Part shown: in pieces, positions 1 through 5,763 of the stretch
How positions within the stretch are numbered: the first letter of the stretch is position 1
How the letters are laid out: each line of letters opens with the position of its first letter
Origin: JBKHXU01 sp046565865
Lineage (GTDB): Bacteria; Pseudomonadota; Gammaproteobacteria; Acidiferrobacterales; Sulfurifustaceae
Direction of reading: 5' to 3'
NCBI GenBank assembly: GCA_046565865.1
Contig: JBKHXU010000125.1
Span: 1-8,731, forward strand
Length of the DNA stretch: 8,731 nucleotides
Program-made: the position numbers and the translations under genes
Notes under the pieces: model-generated
Databases searched by the model: none
What the model was told of the DNA's origin: nothing
Seen by the model: the letters and a program-made list of their open reading frames with translations, nothing else

Positions 1-685
1 CGATGCTGTGCAGCAGGATGTCGCCGAGCTTGAGCAGGTACACCGTGCCCATGGTCGCGTGAAAGCGCTGCGCGTCGTGACTGCCGAGACACAACACGCC
101 GAGCGGGTCGCGGTGCCCGAGCGGGATGACGGCGGTCGAGCGGATCTCGCTCGCCTGCGGCCCGTAGAGGTAACCCATCAAACTCTCTTCGAGCTTGCCG
201 CCGCACAGCGGACGCGCGCCGTCGACTTGCTTTAACACCTCCGGCAGGCGCGCGTCATCGCCGACGAATTCGGCACGCGCGAAGCCGCCCGGCGCGTTAC
301 CGCGCGCGAGCACGGTGACGACGTCGAGCTTGAACTCGCGCCGCAGCATCTCGTACGCGGTGTCGAGCACGTCGTCGAGTGAGCTGCTGTCGGCCATGGC
401 CAGTGCGAACCGATGCAGCCGCGCCGCCAGTTCATCGTTGTCGCGCGCGATGGCGACGAGCTCGCGCAGCTGGCGCCGCAGCGATTCGTTCTCCATGCGC
501 AACACGCCCACCTGGCGCTCGATCAGCGACACCGCGCCGCCGGCGACGCGATGCGCGACGTCGAGCCGCGCCAACAGTTGCGGATAGCGATCGAGCAGGT
601 CCGGGTGCTCCTGCAGATACGCCACCACGGCCTCCTCGGACAACGACTCGTCCCGCGGTTTATCGCTCGATAATTTTCGTGTCAT
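1..685 (-). CDS. DUF484 family protein (YigA-like), C-terminus cut by window edge
   Basis: The reading frame opens with ATG at 685 and stays open to the left edge, giving 228 residues; the C-terminus lies outside. It starts MTRKLSSDKPRDESLSEE and continues with VVAYLQEHPDLLDRYPQLL, the N-terminal helix typical of DUF484 (PF04340). A helical region (IERQVGVLRMENESLRRQL) follows, then a GAF-like alpha/beta half with STAVIPLGHRDPLGVLCLGS and FHATMGTVYLLKLGDILLH. The family usually has about 220-240 residues, so little is missing. Its ATG overlaps the dapF stop in ATGA, so translation is probably coupled to dapF. In many gammaproteobacteria it lies between dapF and the recombinase gene xerC, which I therefore expect just left of position 1. 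The biochemical role is unknown; the GAF-like fold suggests ligand sensing, which is inference. Confidence 0.92.
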   Translation of the reverse strand, partial: MTRKLSSDKPRDESLSEEAVVAYLQEHPDLLDRYPQLLARLDVAHRVAGGAVSLIERQVGVLRMENESLRRQLRELVAIARDNDELAARLHRFALAMADSSSLDDVLDTAYEMLRREFKLDVVTVLARGNAPGGFARAEFVGDDARLPEVLKQVDGARPLCGGKLEESLMGYLYGPQASEIRSTAVIPLGHRDPLGVLCLGSHDAQRFHATMGTVYLLKLGDILLHSI

Positions 686-1521
686 AGGTTGTTCAGCTCG
701 ACGGTACCTTGGTAAACGGTGGCGGCGGGTCCCGCGAGCCACACCGGCTCGCCCGCACCCGCCCAGGTGACGCGCAGCGTGCCACCCGGCACGCGCACGG
801 TAACGGTTTCATCCAATAGCTCGCGCAGGCGGCCGGCGACGACCGCGGCGCACGCGCCGCTGCCACAGGCGAGCGTCTCGCCAGCGCCGCGCTCGTACAC
901 GCGCAATCGCACTTGGCGACGATCGAGGATCTGCAGGAAGCCGGCGTTGACGCCGCGCGGAAAACGGGGATGACGTTCGATCAAAGGGCCCTGGATCGCG
1001 ACCGGCGCCTGATCGACGTCGGCGACAATCTGAACGGCATGCGGATTGCCCATGGACAGCGCGCTGATCGAAACCTGTTGATCGCCCACCTCCAAATCAT
1101 AGACGATCGCTTGGCGCTCGGCATGAAACGGAATCGACGCCGGCTCCAAGCGCGGCACACCCATGTTGACCGTCACCATGCCGTCGCGCTCGACCCGCGG
1201 GTAGATGCGCCCGCCCAAGGTGTCGACCGCGATCTCGGTCTTGGTGGTAAGACCGTTGTCGAGCACGAAGCGCGCGAAACAGCGCGCGCCGTTGCCGCAC
1301 TGCTCCACCTCGCCGCCGTCGGCATTGAAAATGCGATAGCGAAAATCCGCGCCGGGCGAGATCGGCGGCTCCACTACCAGCACCTGATCGCAACCGACAC
1401 CGAACCGCCGGTCGGCCAGACGGCGGATCTGCTCCGGCGTCAGCACGATCGAGCGGGTAACGCCGTCGAACACCACGAAATCGTTGCCGGCGCCGTGCAT
1501 CTTGGTGAACGGGAGACGCAT
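682..1521 (-). CDS. dapF: Diaminopimelate epimerase
   Basis: A 279-residue cytoplasmic enzyme that interconverts LL- and meso-diaminopimelate, the last step before lysine and the source of the peptidoglycan cross-linking residue. The N-terminal MHGAGNDFVVFDG, the RRFGVGCDQ segment and both catalytic cysteine motifs are visible: Cys75 in NADGGEVEQCGNGARC and Cys219 in ERGAGETLACGSGACAA. The SMGNPHAV segment (156-163) and PRGVNAGFLQI complete the family pattern, and the length matches E. coli DapF (about 274). The ATG start puts MRLPFTKMHGAGNDF at the expected N-terminus; the ribosome site is weak. It overlaps the following DUF484 gene by four bases. The next minus-strand gene upstream (a substrate-binding protein) is about 400 bases away behind a plus-strand gene, so a separate promoter in 1522-1581 is likely. 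Function is as sure as sequence allows. Confidence 0.98.
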   Translation of the reverse strand: MRLPFTKMHGAGNDFVVFDGVTRSIVLTPEQIRRLADRRFGVGCDQVLVVEPPISPGADFRYRIFNADGGEVEQCGNGARCFARFVLDNGLTTKTEIAVDTLGGRIYPRVERDGMVTVNMGVPRLEPASIPFHAERQAIVYDLEVGDQQVSISALSMGNPHAVQIVADVDQAPVAIQGPLIERHPRFPRGVNAGFLQILDRRQVRLRVYERGAGETLACGSGACAAVVAGRLRELLDETVTVRVPGGTLRVTWAGAGEPVWLAGPAATVYQGTVELNNL

Positions 1522-1581
1522 CGAGGTACTTTAGCGCTTGCTCCCCCGCAAATAAACGGCAATAGTGGGCACTGGGGTCAC

Positions 1582-1872
1582 ATGAAAGCGTTTCTTGTTC
1601 GTCAGTTTCACGCGTTGCGTACCCGCGGACCGAGTTGGCTGCGGCACACCATCGGCGTGTTACTCATCGTCGGCGGTCTGCTCGGGTTCCTGCCGGTACT
1701 CGGCTACTGGATGCTGCCGCTCGGATTGGCGTTGCTCGCCGTTGATTTTCCCATCGCGCGCCGCTTCAACCGCAACCTGCAAGTGTGGTGGGGCCGCCTG
1801 CGCCAACGCCAGCAAGGTGTGTTGCCGCGACGCGCCCGCACCAACCGCAACCCGAACGTCACCCGCCGCTAG
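1582..1872 (+). CDS. Small two-helix membrane protein, PGPGW-like
   Basis: A 96-residue protein beginning MKAFLVRQFHALRTRG. A strongly hydrophobic stretch from about residue 24 to 54 can form two short transmembrane helices joined at a Gly/Pro turn (GGLLGFLPVLGYW, then MLPLGLALLAVDFP). The C-terminal third is very basic and Arg/Gln-rich, suggesting a cytoplasmic tail. The turn and the following LGLALLA resemble small inner-membrane proteins of the PGPGW type, but the literal PGPGW motif is replaced by PVLGYW, so the family call is tentative. The ATG at 1582 has a GGGG stretch about six bases upstream. The gene is divergent from dapF and convergent with the substrate-binding gene, splitting the usual lysA-dapF arrangement. 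No function is known to me. Confidence 0.75.
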   Translation: MKAFLVRQFHALRTRGPSWLRHTIGVLLIVGGLLGFLPVLGYWMLPLGLALLAVDFPIARRFNRNLQVWWGRLRQRQQGVLPRRARTNRNPNVTRR

Positions 1873-1925
1873 GCGCGATCTCGGTCGGCGTCCCCGCATC
1901 TGCGTTCGGACGCGCACTCCACCCG

Positions 1926-2816
1926 CTAGGCGCCGATTGGATCGAGGCCGTGTTTGGCGTAGATCGCGGCCGTCGTCGGTCCGTGCAAAAACGTCAGCAG
2001 CGCCTCACCCCAGGGGCCGCCGCTATCGATAACGCCGGCGTGAACCGCACCGGTGTCGGTCGCGGGATCGGGCGTGGGCCAGACGAACTCAAACACATCG
2101 GGGAACACTCGCGCGTAGCGCAGCGCCAGGTGATAGAACACGACCGCGGCATCGGCGCGACCGTCGGCGACCGCCTGCGGTGCCTCGCGATGGTGAATCG
2201 CTTCGCCGTAGACGAGCCGCGCCGAATCCGGCCGCCCCGGCGGGTGGTCGAGCAAGTCCGCCGCCAACCCCGCCTGCGCCGCACGTCGCCGCAGCCATTG
2301 GGCGTAGATGTCGTAGCTCACCTTCTCGGTGATCGGATTGGACAGGAACACGCGCACGTCGCGCCGCAATAGCGCCGCGACGCTATCGATGTGTTTGGGA
2401 TTGCCCTTGGGCACGAGCAGCGCGATGCCGCGGCTGCGCGCAAACGGGCGATGCACCCGCATGCGCCCTTCGGCCACTAACCGATCGAGCACGGCGGGCG
2501 GACTAATAAAGACATGCGGCGCGACCGTGAGGCGCAAGTTGCCGACGTCGAGCTGGCCGGCGCGCAGCCACTTGAGCGCGACGGCGGGCGGCGTGGTGCA
2601 ATAAAACACGTCGGCCACGCCCGCATGCGCCTGCGCGAACGCAGCCAGCGTTTCCTGCAGCGCCATGTGGTGATTGCCGTCGGAAAACACCGCGAGCTTG
2701 GCGCGCGCCGGATCGCCATGCATATCGAGACAAAGGTTGGAACCGGGCTGGGCGAAACGCGGGGCGTCGGCGCCGGCGGGCAGCGCGGATTCGGCAGGCC
2801 AAGGCAACGGCGCCAT
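1926..2816 (-). CDS. Periplasmic-binding-protein-fold protein without signal peptide (ModA/SBP_bac_11-like)
   Basis: A 296-residue protein with the sequence style of type II substrate-binding proteins of the molybdate/sulfate class: LAVFSDGNHHMAL (41-53), a FISPP segment (103-107), ALLVPKGNPKHIDSVAAL (132-149), GRADAAVVFYH (199-209), and a C-terminal LLTFLHGPTTAAIYAKHGLDP like the end of ModA. The N-terminus (MAPLPWPAESALPAG) lacks the basic start, hydrophobic core and cleavage site of a secretion signal, and the frame further upstream, inside lysA, gives none either. No permease or ATPase gene is adjacent. The protein may therefore act in the cytoplasm as a binding or sensor domain; that is inference. 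A TTG at 2822 is an alternative start two codons earlier. It begins 10 bases after the lysA stop, so it is probably in the lptM-lysA operon. The ligand is unknown. Confidence 0.85.
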   Translation of the reverse strand: MAPLPWPAESALPAGADAPRFAQPGSNLCLDMHGDPARAKLAVFSDGNHHMALQETLAAFAQAHAGVADVFYCTTPPAVALKWLRAGQLDVGNLRLTVAPHVFISPPAVLDRLVAEGRMRVHRPFARSRGIALLVPKGNPKHIDSVAALLRRDVRVFLSNPITEKVSYDIYAQWLRRRAAQAGLAADLLDHPPGRPDSARLVYGEAIHHREAPQAVADGRADAAVVFYHLALRYARVFPDVFEFVWPTPDPATDTGAVHAGVIDSGGPWGEALLTFLHGPTTAAIYAKHGLDPIGA

Positions 2817-2826
2817 GTGCAATACG

Positions 2827-4092
2827 CTACAGCGGTGGCAGCGACTCGGGCGCGAGCAGCTCGTCGAGGGTCTCGCGCCGGCGGATGACGTGGTAGCGAT
2901 CGCCGTCGACCAACACCTCGGCCGCGCGCGGGCGGGTGTTGTTGTTGGAGCTCATACTCGCGCCGTAGGCGCCGGCCGAGGCGACCACGAGCAGGTCGCC
3001 GGCCTCGATGCCAAGCTCGCGCTGATGGCCGAGAAAATCGCCGGTCTCGCACACCGGACCCACCACGTCGTACACCCGTGCAGTGCGCGGGGCGTCGACC
3101 CGCACCGGCGCGATGTCGTGCCAGGCGTCGTACAGCGCCGGGCGCATGAGATCGTTCATCGCGGCGTCGACGATCGCGAAATTACGCTCCGCGCCCTGCT
3201 TGAGATAGAGCACGCGCGTCAGCAGCAACCCGGCGTTGCCGACGATCGCCCGCCCCGGCTCGATGTAAATCTTGAGCGACTGATAGCGCGTGCCGAGCTG
3301 TTGCAATCGGCCGAGCAGCGCCAGCGCGTAGTCGTCCGGCTCCGGCGGTTGTTCGTCGTTGTAGCGAATCCCGAGACCGCCGCCGAGGTCGAGGTGCGAA
3401 AGCGCGACGCCCTGGTCGATCAGCTCCGCGACCAGCTCGATCACGCGTTCGAGCGCCAGCACGAACGGGGCGGTGTCGGTCAGCTGCGAGCCGATGTGGC
3501 AGGCGATGCCTTTCAGTTCGAGATGCGCGAGCGATTGCATGCGCTGCACCAACCGCGGCGCTTGGTTGATATCGATCCCAAACTTGCTTTGCTTAAGACC
3601 GGTCGCAATGTATGGGTGCGTCGCCGGATCCACATCCGGGTTCACGCGCAGCGCTACCGGCGCCCGGCGCTTGCGCGCGGCGGCGACGCGATCGAGCTGT
3701 TCGAGCTCGGCCTCGGACTCAACGTTGAAACAGGCGATGCCGTTGTCGAGCGCGAACGCCATCTCCGCTTCGGTCTTGCCGACGCCGGAATACACCACCT
3801 TGGCCGGATCGCCGCCGGCGGCGAGCACGCGCTTGAGCTCCCCGCCCGACACGATGTCGAAACCGGAGCCGAGGCGCGCGAACACGTTTAACACCCCGAT
3901 CGCGGAGTTGGCTTTGACCGCATAACACACAAGGTGCGGCCGGCCGGCGAAGGCGCGGTCGAACGCGTGCCAGCGCTCTTCGAGGTACGCCCGCGAGTAG
4001 ACGTAGCACGGCGTACCGACGACGTCGGCGAGCGCCGCGAGGTCGACGCCCTCGGCGCACAAACGCCGATCGCGATAGCGGAATGGATTCAT
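2827..4092 (-). CDS. lysA: Diaminopimelate decarboxylase
   Basis: A 421-residue PLP enzyme that decarboxylates meso-diaminopimelate to L-lysine, the last step of lysine synthesis. It has the fold-type III alanine-racemase-like barrel followed by a beta domain. The PLP lysine is Lys60 in CYAVKANS. Also visible are the GSGFDIVSGGEL segment, His199 in HIGSQ, the glycine loop LDLGGGLGIRY (234-244), IEPGR (277-281), the catalytic Cys348 in GPVCETGD, and Tyr376 in GAYGASMSSNNNTRPRAAE. Length and motif order match the bacterial enzyme throughout, with no damage. The ATG lies one base after the lptM stop (TGATATG) and lacks a strong ribosome site of its own, so translational coupling to lptM is likely. 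In related genomes dapF follows directly; here a substrate-binding gene comes first. Confidence 0.98.
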   Translation of the reverse strand: MNPFRYRDRRLCAEGVDLAALADVVGTPCYVYSRAYLEERWHAFDRAFAGRPHLVCYAVKANSAIGVLNVFARLGSGFDIVSGGELKRVLAAGGDPAKVVYSGVGKTEAEMAFALDNGIACFNVESEAELEQLDRVAAARKRRAPVALRVNPDVDPATHPYIATGLKQSKFGIDINQAPRLVQRMQSLAHLELKGIACHIGSQLTDTAPFVLALERVIELVAELIDQGVALSHLDLGGGLGIRYNDEQPPEPDDYALALLGRLQQLGTRYQSLKIYIEPGRAIVGNAGLLLTRVLYLKQGAERNFAIVDAAMNDLMRPALYDAWHDIAPVRVDAPRTARVYDVVGPVCETGDFLGHQRELGIEAGDLLVVASAGAYGASMSSNNNTRPRAAEVLVDGDRYHVIRRRETLDELLAPESLPPL

Positions 4093-4093
4093 A

Positions 4094-4213
4094 TCAGCCT
4101 GCGTTCACGAGCGTGCGCGCGGGGTCGGGTAGATACAACGGGCCTTTTTTGCCGCACGCCGACAGCGGGAGCAGCAGCAGGAGCAATATCGCGACACGGC
4201 AACCCACACACAT
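4094..4213 (-). CDS. lptM: LPS-assembly lipoprotein LptM (YifL/LppL-like)
   Basis: A 39-residue lipoprotein precursor: MCVGCRVAI, a run of leucines, then PLSAC with the lipobox cysteine at residue 20 and the family signature CGKKGPLYLPD, followed by a short tail ending NAG. This signature and the place directly before lysA identify the LptM/YifL family, a small outer-membrane lipoprotein that in E. coli binds the LptD-LptE complex and helps LptD mature. A strong AGGAGG ribosome site (4224-4219) is five bases upstream of the ATG, which decides the start and probably also drives coupled translation of lysA. An unusual detail is two extra cysteines (2 and 5) in the part that should be removed. 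A palindromic repeat begins only 21 bases upstream of the start codon. Confidence 0.95.
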   Translation of the reverse strand: MCVGCRVAILLLLLLPLSACGKKGPLYLPDPARTLVNAG

Positions 4214-4234
4214 AGGCGCCTCCTAAGCGCTGAA

Positions 4235-4315
4235 GTCATTGCGAGCGAAGCGAAGGCAATCTCCCTCGGTTCGAACTACGCGCCAGCGCAGAGGGATCGC
4301 TTCGCTCGGGATGAC
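4235..4315. repeat. REP/MITE-like imperfect palindrome
   Basis: The left arm (from 4235) reads GTCATTGCGAGCGAAGCGA and continues to CTCCCTC at 4267. The right arm (4291-4315), read on the opposite strand, gives GTCATCCCGAGCGAAGCGA followed by TCCCTC. The arms differ by a two-base change and an extra GGCAATC-type segment in the left arm, and enclose about 23 unpaired bases. The CGAGCGAAGCGA core ending in GTCAT is a type of dispersed palindromic repeat known from many bacterial genomes. The element fills the leader region between the lipoprotein gene at 4406 and lptM. It may fold in RNA from either strand and could act as a messenger-stabilising hairpin; that is inference. Confidence 0.75.
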
Positions 4316-4345
4316 CGCTCGCGTACGATCTGCGCGAGAGCGGTC
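4313..4345. other. Stem-loop adjoining the palindromic repeat
   Basis: GACCGCTC (4313-4320) pairs perfectly with GAGCGGTC (4338-4345). Three more GCG/CGC pairs form if a two-base bulge is allowed, leaving a loop of about nine bases. The left arm shares the bases GAC with the end of the palindromic repeat, so both may belong to one composite element. No run of T follows on either strand, so it is not a clear intrinsic terminator. It lies downstream of the coiled-coil lipoprotein gene and could protect that transcript's 3' end, or simply be part of the repeat. Confidence 0.45.
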
Positions 4346-4405
4346 AGCTTAACCGGCCGGCGTCACGGCATAAAGCGCCGCTCCGCGATCCCGCCCGGCG
4401 CGCCG

Positions 4406-4699
4406 CTAGCGCCGCTTTTTCTTGAGCGCCGCGAGTTCCTGTTTGAGTTTGTCGCGCTGCACCTTGACCTTCACCAGCTCCGCCGTCAGCTGCTCGTTTT
4501 CGGTTTTTTGCTGCGCGAGCGCGGCCTGCAGTTCCATCAGCCGTTGCGCCCCCGCTTCCGCCTGGGTTCGTGCCTGGGCCAGTTCGCCTTCAAGGCCGGC
4601 GACTTTGCCGCGCAGCTCTTCGATCTCCTGCCGCCCGCAACCGGCCAATAACGCGACCGCCAGCAGGGCCACCCCGAGATAGGTTCGTCTTTGCATCAT
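4406..4699 (-). CDS. Small coiled-coil lipoprotein
   Basis: A 97-residue protein with a lipoprotein signal peptide: basic start (MMQRRTY), hydrophobic core, and lipobox LLAGC with the lipidated cysteine at residue 21. Residue +2 is Gly, not Asp, so outer-membrane sorting is expected. Nearly all the rest (25-93) is one alpha-helical coiled coil with heptad-spaced Leu/Val (IEELRGKVAGLEGEL, then ENEQLTAELVKVK, KLKQELAAL), ending in the basic tail KKKRR. Form and size recall murein-lipoprotein-like or spacer-type lipoproteins, but I see no sequence match to Lpp. A Lys-rich C-terminus could touch peptidoglycan, which is inference. A second ATG directly follows the first (4696) and could be the real start. 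It is divergent from the 171-residue protein gene at 4859. Confidence 0.82.
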   Translation of the reverse strand: MMQRRTYLGVALLAVALLAGCGRQEIEELRGKVAGLEGELAQARTQAEAGAQRLMELQAALAQQKTENEQLTAELVKVKVQRDKLKQELAALKKKRR

Positions 4700-4717
4700 T
4701 AATGATTTCTCTATACT
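4690..4717 (+). promoter_or_regulatory. Candidate sigma-70 promoter for the plus-strand gene at 4859
   Basis: TATACT at 4712-4717 matches the -10 consensus in five of six bases. TTTGCA at 4690-4695, sixteen bases upstream, matches the -35 consensus in four of six. The stretch is unusually AT-rich for this window. Transcription would start near 4724 and leave a leader of about 135 bases. The -35 overlaps the first codons of the divergent lipoprotein gene. A perfect AAGGAGG follows at about 4725 with a GTG at 4738, but that frame does not encode a convincing protein. The promoter is a motif match only. Confidence 0.3.
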
Positions 4718-4858
4718 TGTTAGTTAAGGAGGCGCGCGTGGGACCGCGCCGGGACGCGGATGATACCCCGCGTTCTGGTGCAGTCAATTCGCGCCTCGCG
4801 TCATTGCCGCTTGGATTTTGTCGGTTGGTATCGGGTCAAAATGCGGGAGGTGTTACGC

Positions 4859-5374
4859 ATGCGGGTTCCATCGCTTTATCAGTTTTTTCGACATCAGCTG
4901 CAACACGGTTTTCAGGCGCACGGCTTGAAGAGCCCGCCGCCGACATTGGATTACATCAGCGATGTGCTCACCCGCTTTGCCGAAACCCGCGCCGCGTACG
5001 CGCTGCACGATGGCGACGGCCGCCCGCTCGAGCACATCGTCGATATGTTGATCGCGTTCGCCCGCAGCGAAGAGACCGGACGGGCGCGCAGCCGCGAGGG
5101 CGTGATCGTGCGCCACATTGGCGAGTACACGTTATTCATGAGCGGATTGTTTCGCGAACGCGTCACCGCGCGCGGCGAATTCGACTATTACGTCGCGCAG
5201 GGACGCAGCGCCTACTGGCGTTCGGCCGACTACGAAATCAACCCGGCACGGCGTCAACTGTTCCGGCGGTTGTACGAGGACTTCGCGCCGATCTCGGACA
5301 TCCTCGATTATCTGCGCCGGGTGCAATTCCCGCTGCGCTCGACCGATCCCCTGGCCGCCTACTGGCGCGCTTGA
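4859..5374 (+). CDS. Uncharacterised conserved-looking protein (171 aa)
   Basis: I do not recognise a named family. The start at 4859 (MRVPSLYQFFRHQLQHGF) is chosen because GGGAGG lies eight bases before it; ATGs at 4841 and 4760 in the same frame lack a comparable site and would add sequence without protein-like character. The protein looks soluble and mostly helical, with no signal peptide or membrane segment. Distinct segments are LDYISDVLTRFAETRAAYAL (30-49), HIGEYTLFMSGLF (86-98), and an aromatic stretch YYVAQGRSAY (110-119). The pattern of an acidic/aromatic SGLF segment followed by YY..GR.AY resembles proteobacterial hypothetical proteins I have seen, but I cannot assign a function. 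It is convergent with the small Arg-rich gene, with a 21-base gap. Confidence 0.8.
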   Translation: MRVPSLYQFFRHQLQHGFQAHGLKSPPPTLDYISDVLTRFAETRAAYALHDGDGRPLEHIVDMLIAFARSEETGRARSREGVIVRHIGEYTLFMSGLFRERVTARGEFDYYVAQGRSAYWRSADYEINPARRQLFRRLYEDFAPISDILDYLRRVQFPLRSTDPLAAYWRA

Positions 5375-5395
5375 GCCGTTATCGCCGCCGATCGA

Positions 5396-5575
5396 TTAAA
5401 CGTACGCCCAGCCCCAGCCCAGCGTCTTCGGTTCGCGCCGGCGGTCGCCGCCGCTGCGGCGTTCCTTCTGCTTCGGGTCCCAGCGCAAAGCGCCGCGGCG
5501 GTCGTTGCTGCGGCGCCGATCCGGCAGGTTGCGGCGCTCGCCACCCTTTTCACTGTCGTCTTGTTTGTTGCCCAT
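5396..5575 (-). CDS. Small Arg-rich protein with repeated ERR/DRR motifs
   Basis: A 59-residue hydrophilic protein, MGNKQDDSEKGGERRNLPDR at the start and an aromatic end, TLGWGWAYV. The core repeats one short pattern, an acidic residue plus two or three Arg: ERRNLPDRRR (13-22), NDRRG (24-28), KERRSGGDRRRE (37-48). Similar short DRR/ERR-rich proteins occur in gammaproteobacteria, but no function is known to me. The ATG at 5575 follows a very G-rich stretch (GGGGGGTGGGGT) that may serve as ribosome site. The frame is open upstream to an ATG at 5746, but that 57-residue extension does not look like a natural N-terminus, so the short form is preferred. It could still be a chance reading frame, because high-GC DNA readily yields Arg-rich frames. 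Confidence 0.6.
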   Translation of the reverse strand: MGNKQDDSEKGGERRNLPDRRRSNDRRGALRWDPKQKERRSGGDRRREPKTLGWGWAYV

Positions 5576-5631
5576 ACCCCACCCCCCGGTCGGGCCGCGT
5601 ACTCTATCATTCGCGGTTATGGCCGCAAGCG

Positions 5632-5658
5632 TGTCAACCCGGTAGCACGGTATGCGTT
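5632..5658 (+). promoter_or_regulatory. Candidate ECF-type promoter upstream of the sigma factor gene
   Basis: TGTCAAC (5632-5638), sixteen bases, then CGTT (5655-5658) resembles the TGTCA...N16...CGTC pattern of some ECF sigma promoters. It would give a leader of roughly 95 bases before the sigma factor start at 5761, and would fit self-activation of the operon. This is only a motif match in GC-rich DNA, where such patterns also occur by chance. Confidence 0.25.
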
Positions 5659-5748
5659 GTTTCCCGTATGCGACGCGCCGGACGAGCATGGGCTTTGCGA
5701 GACAGCACGATAACCATGTCGCGGTCGTAACAAGCCGCGCGTTCATCC

Positions 5749-5763
5749 GGGAGGATCAGGCTG
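5749..5763 (+). promoter_or_regulatory. Ribosome binding site that points to a CTG start
   Basis: GGGAGG at 5749-5754 lies six bases before CTG at 5761. In this frame the upstream stop is TAA at 5728. Between it and the TTG at 5791 there is no ATG, GTG or TTG. The residues coded between 5761 and 5791 (EPRQALERF) continue smoothly into the conserved sigma region, so the CTG is the best start. Confidence 0.65.

Noticed and set aside
913..1581. Upstream extension of the small membrane protein frame over dapF
   Set aside because: The extension is antisense to dapF; the protein-like part starts only at ATG 1582.
1867..1933. Ten-base direct repeat CGCTAGGCGC at the stop codons of two convergent genes
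   Set aside because: Ten bases in GC-rich DNA is easily chance, and I see no target-site or terminator structure.
2674..3891. 405-codon open frame on the plus strand over lysA
   Set aside because: It is antisense to lysA, which has all catalytic motifs; high GC leaves the opposite frame free of stops. The predicted protein has no domain-like pattern.
4346..4405. Possible intrinsic terminator after the coiled-coil lipoprotein gene
   Set aside because: Short GC-rich pairings exist but no T run follows on the minus strand, so a terminator cannot be supported.
4570..5730. 386-codon open frame on the plus strand, including a GTG at 4738 with a good ribosome site
   Set aside because: Its product is Arg/Pro/Ser-rich without domain character, and it overlaps three better-supported genes in other frames and strands.
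5576..5746. 57-residue N-terminal extension of the Arg-rich small protein
   Set aside because: It lacks the composition of the core and shows no clear ribosome site; the ATG at 5575 is the better start.
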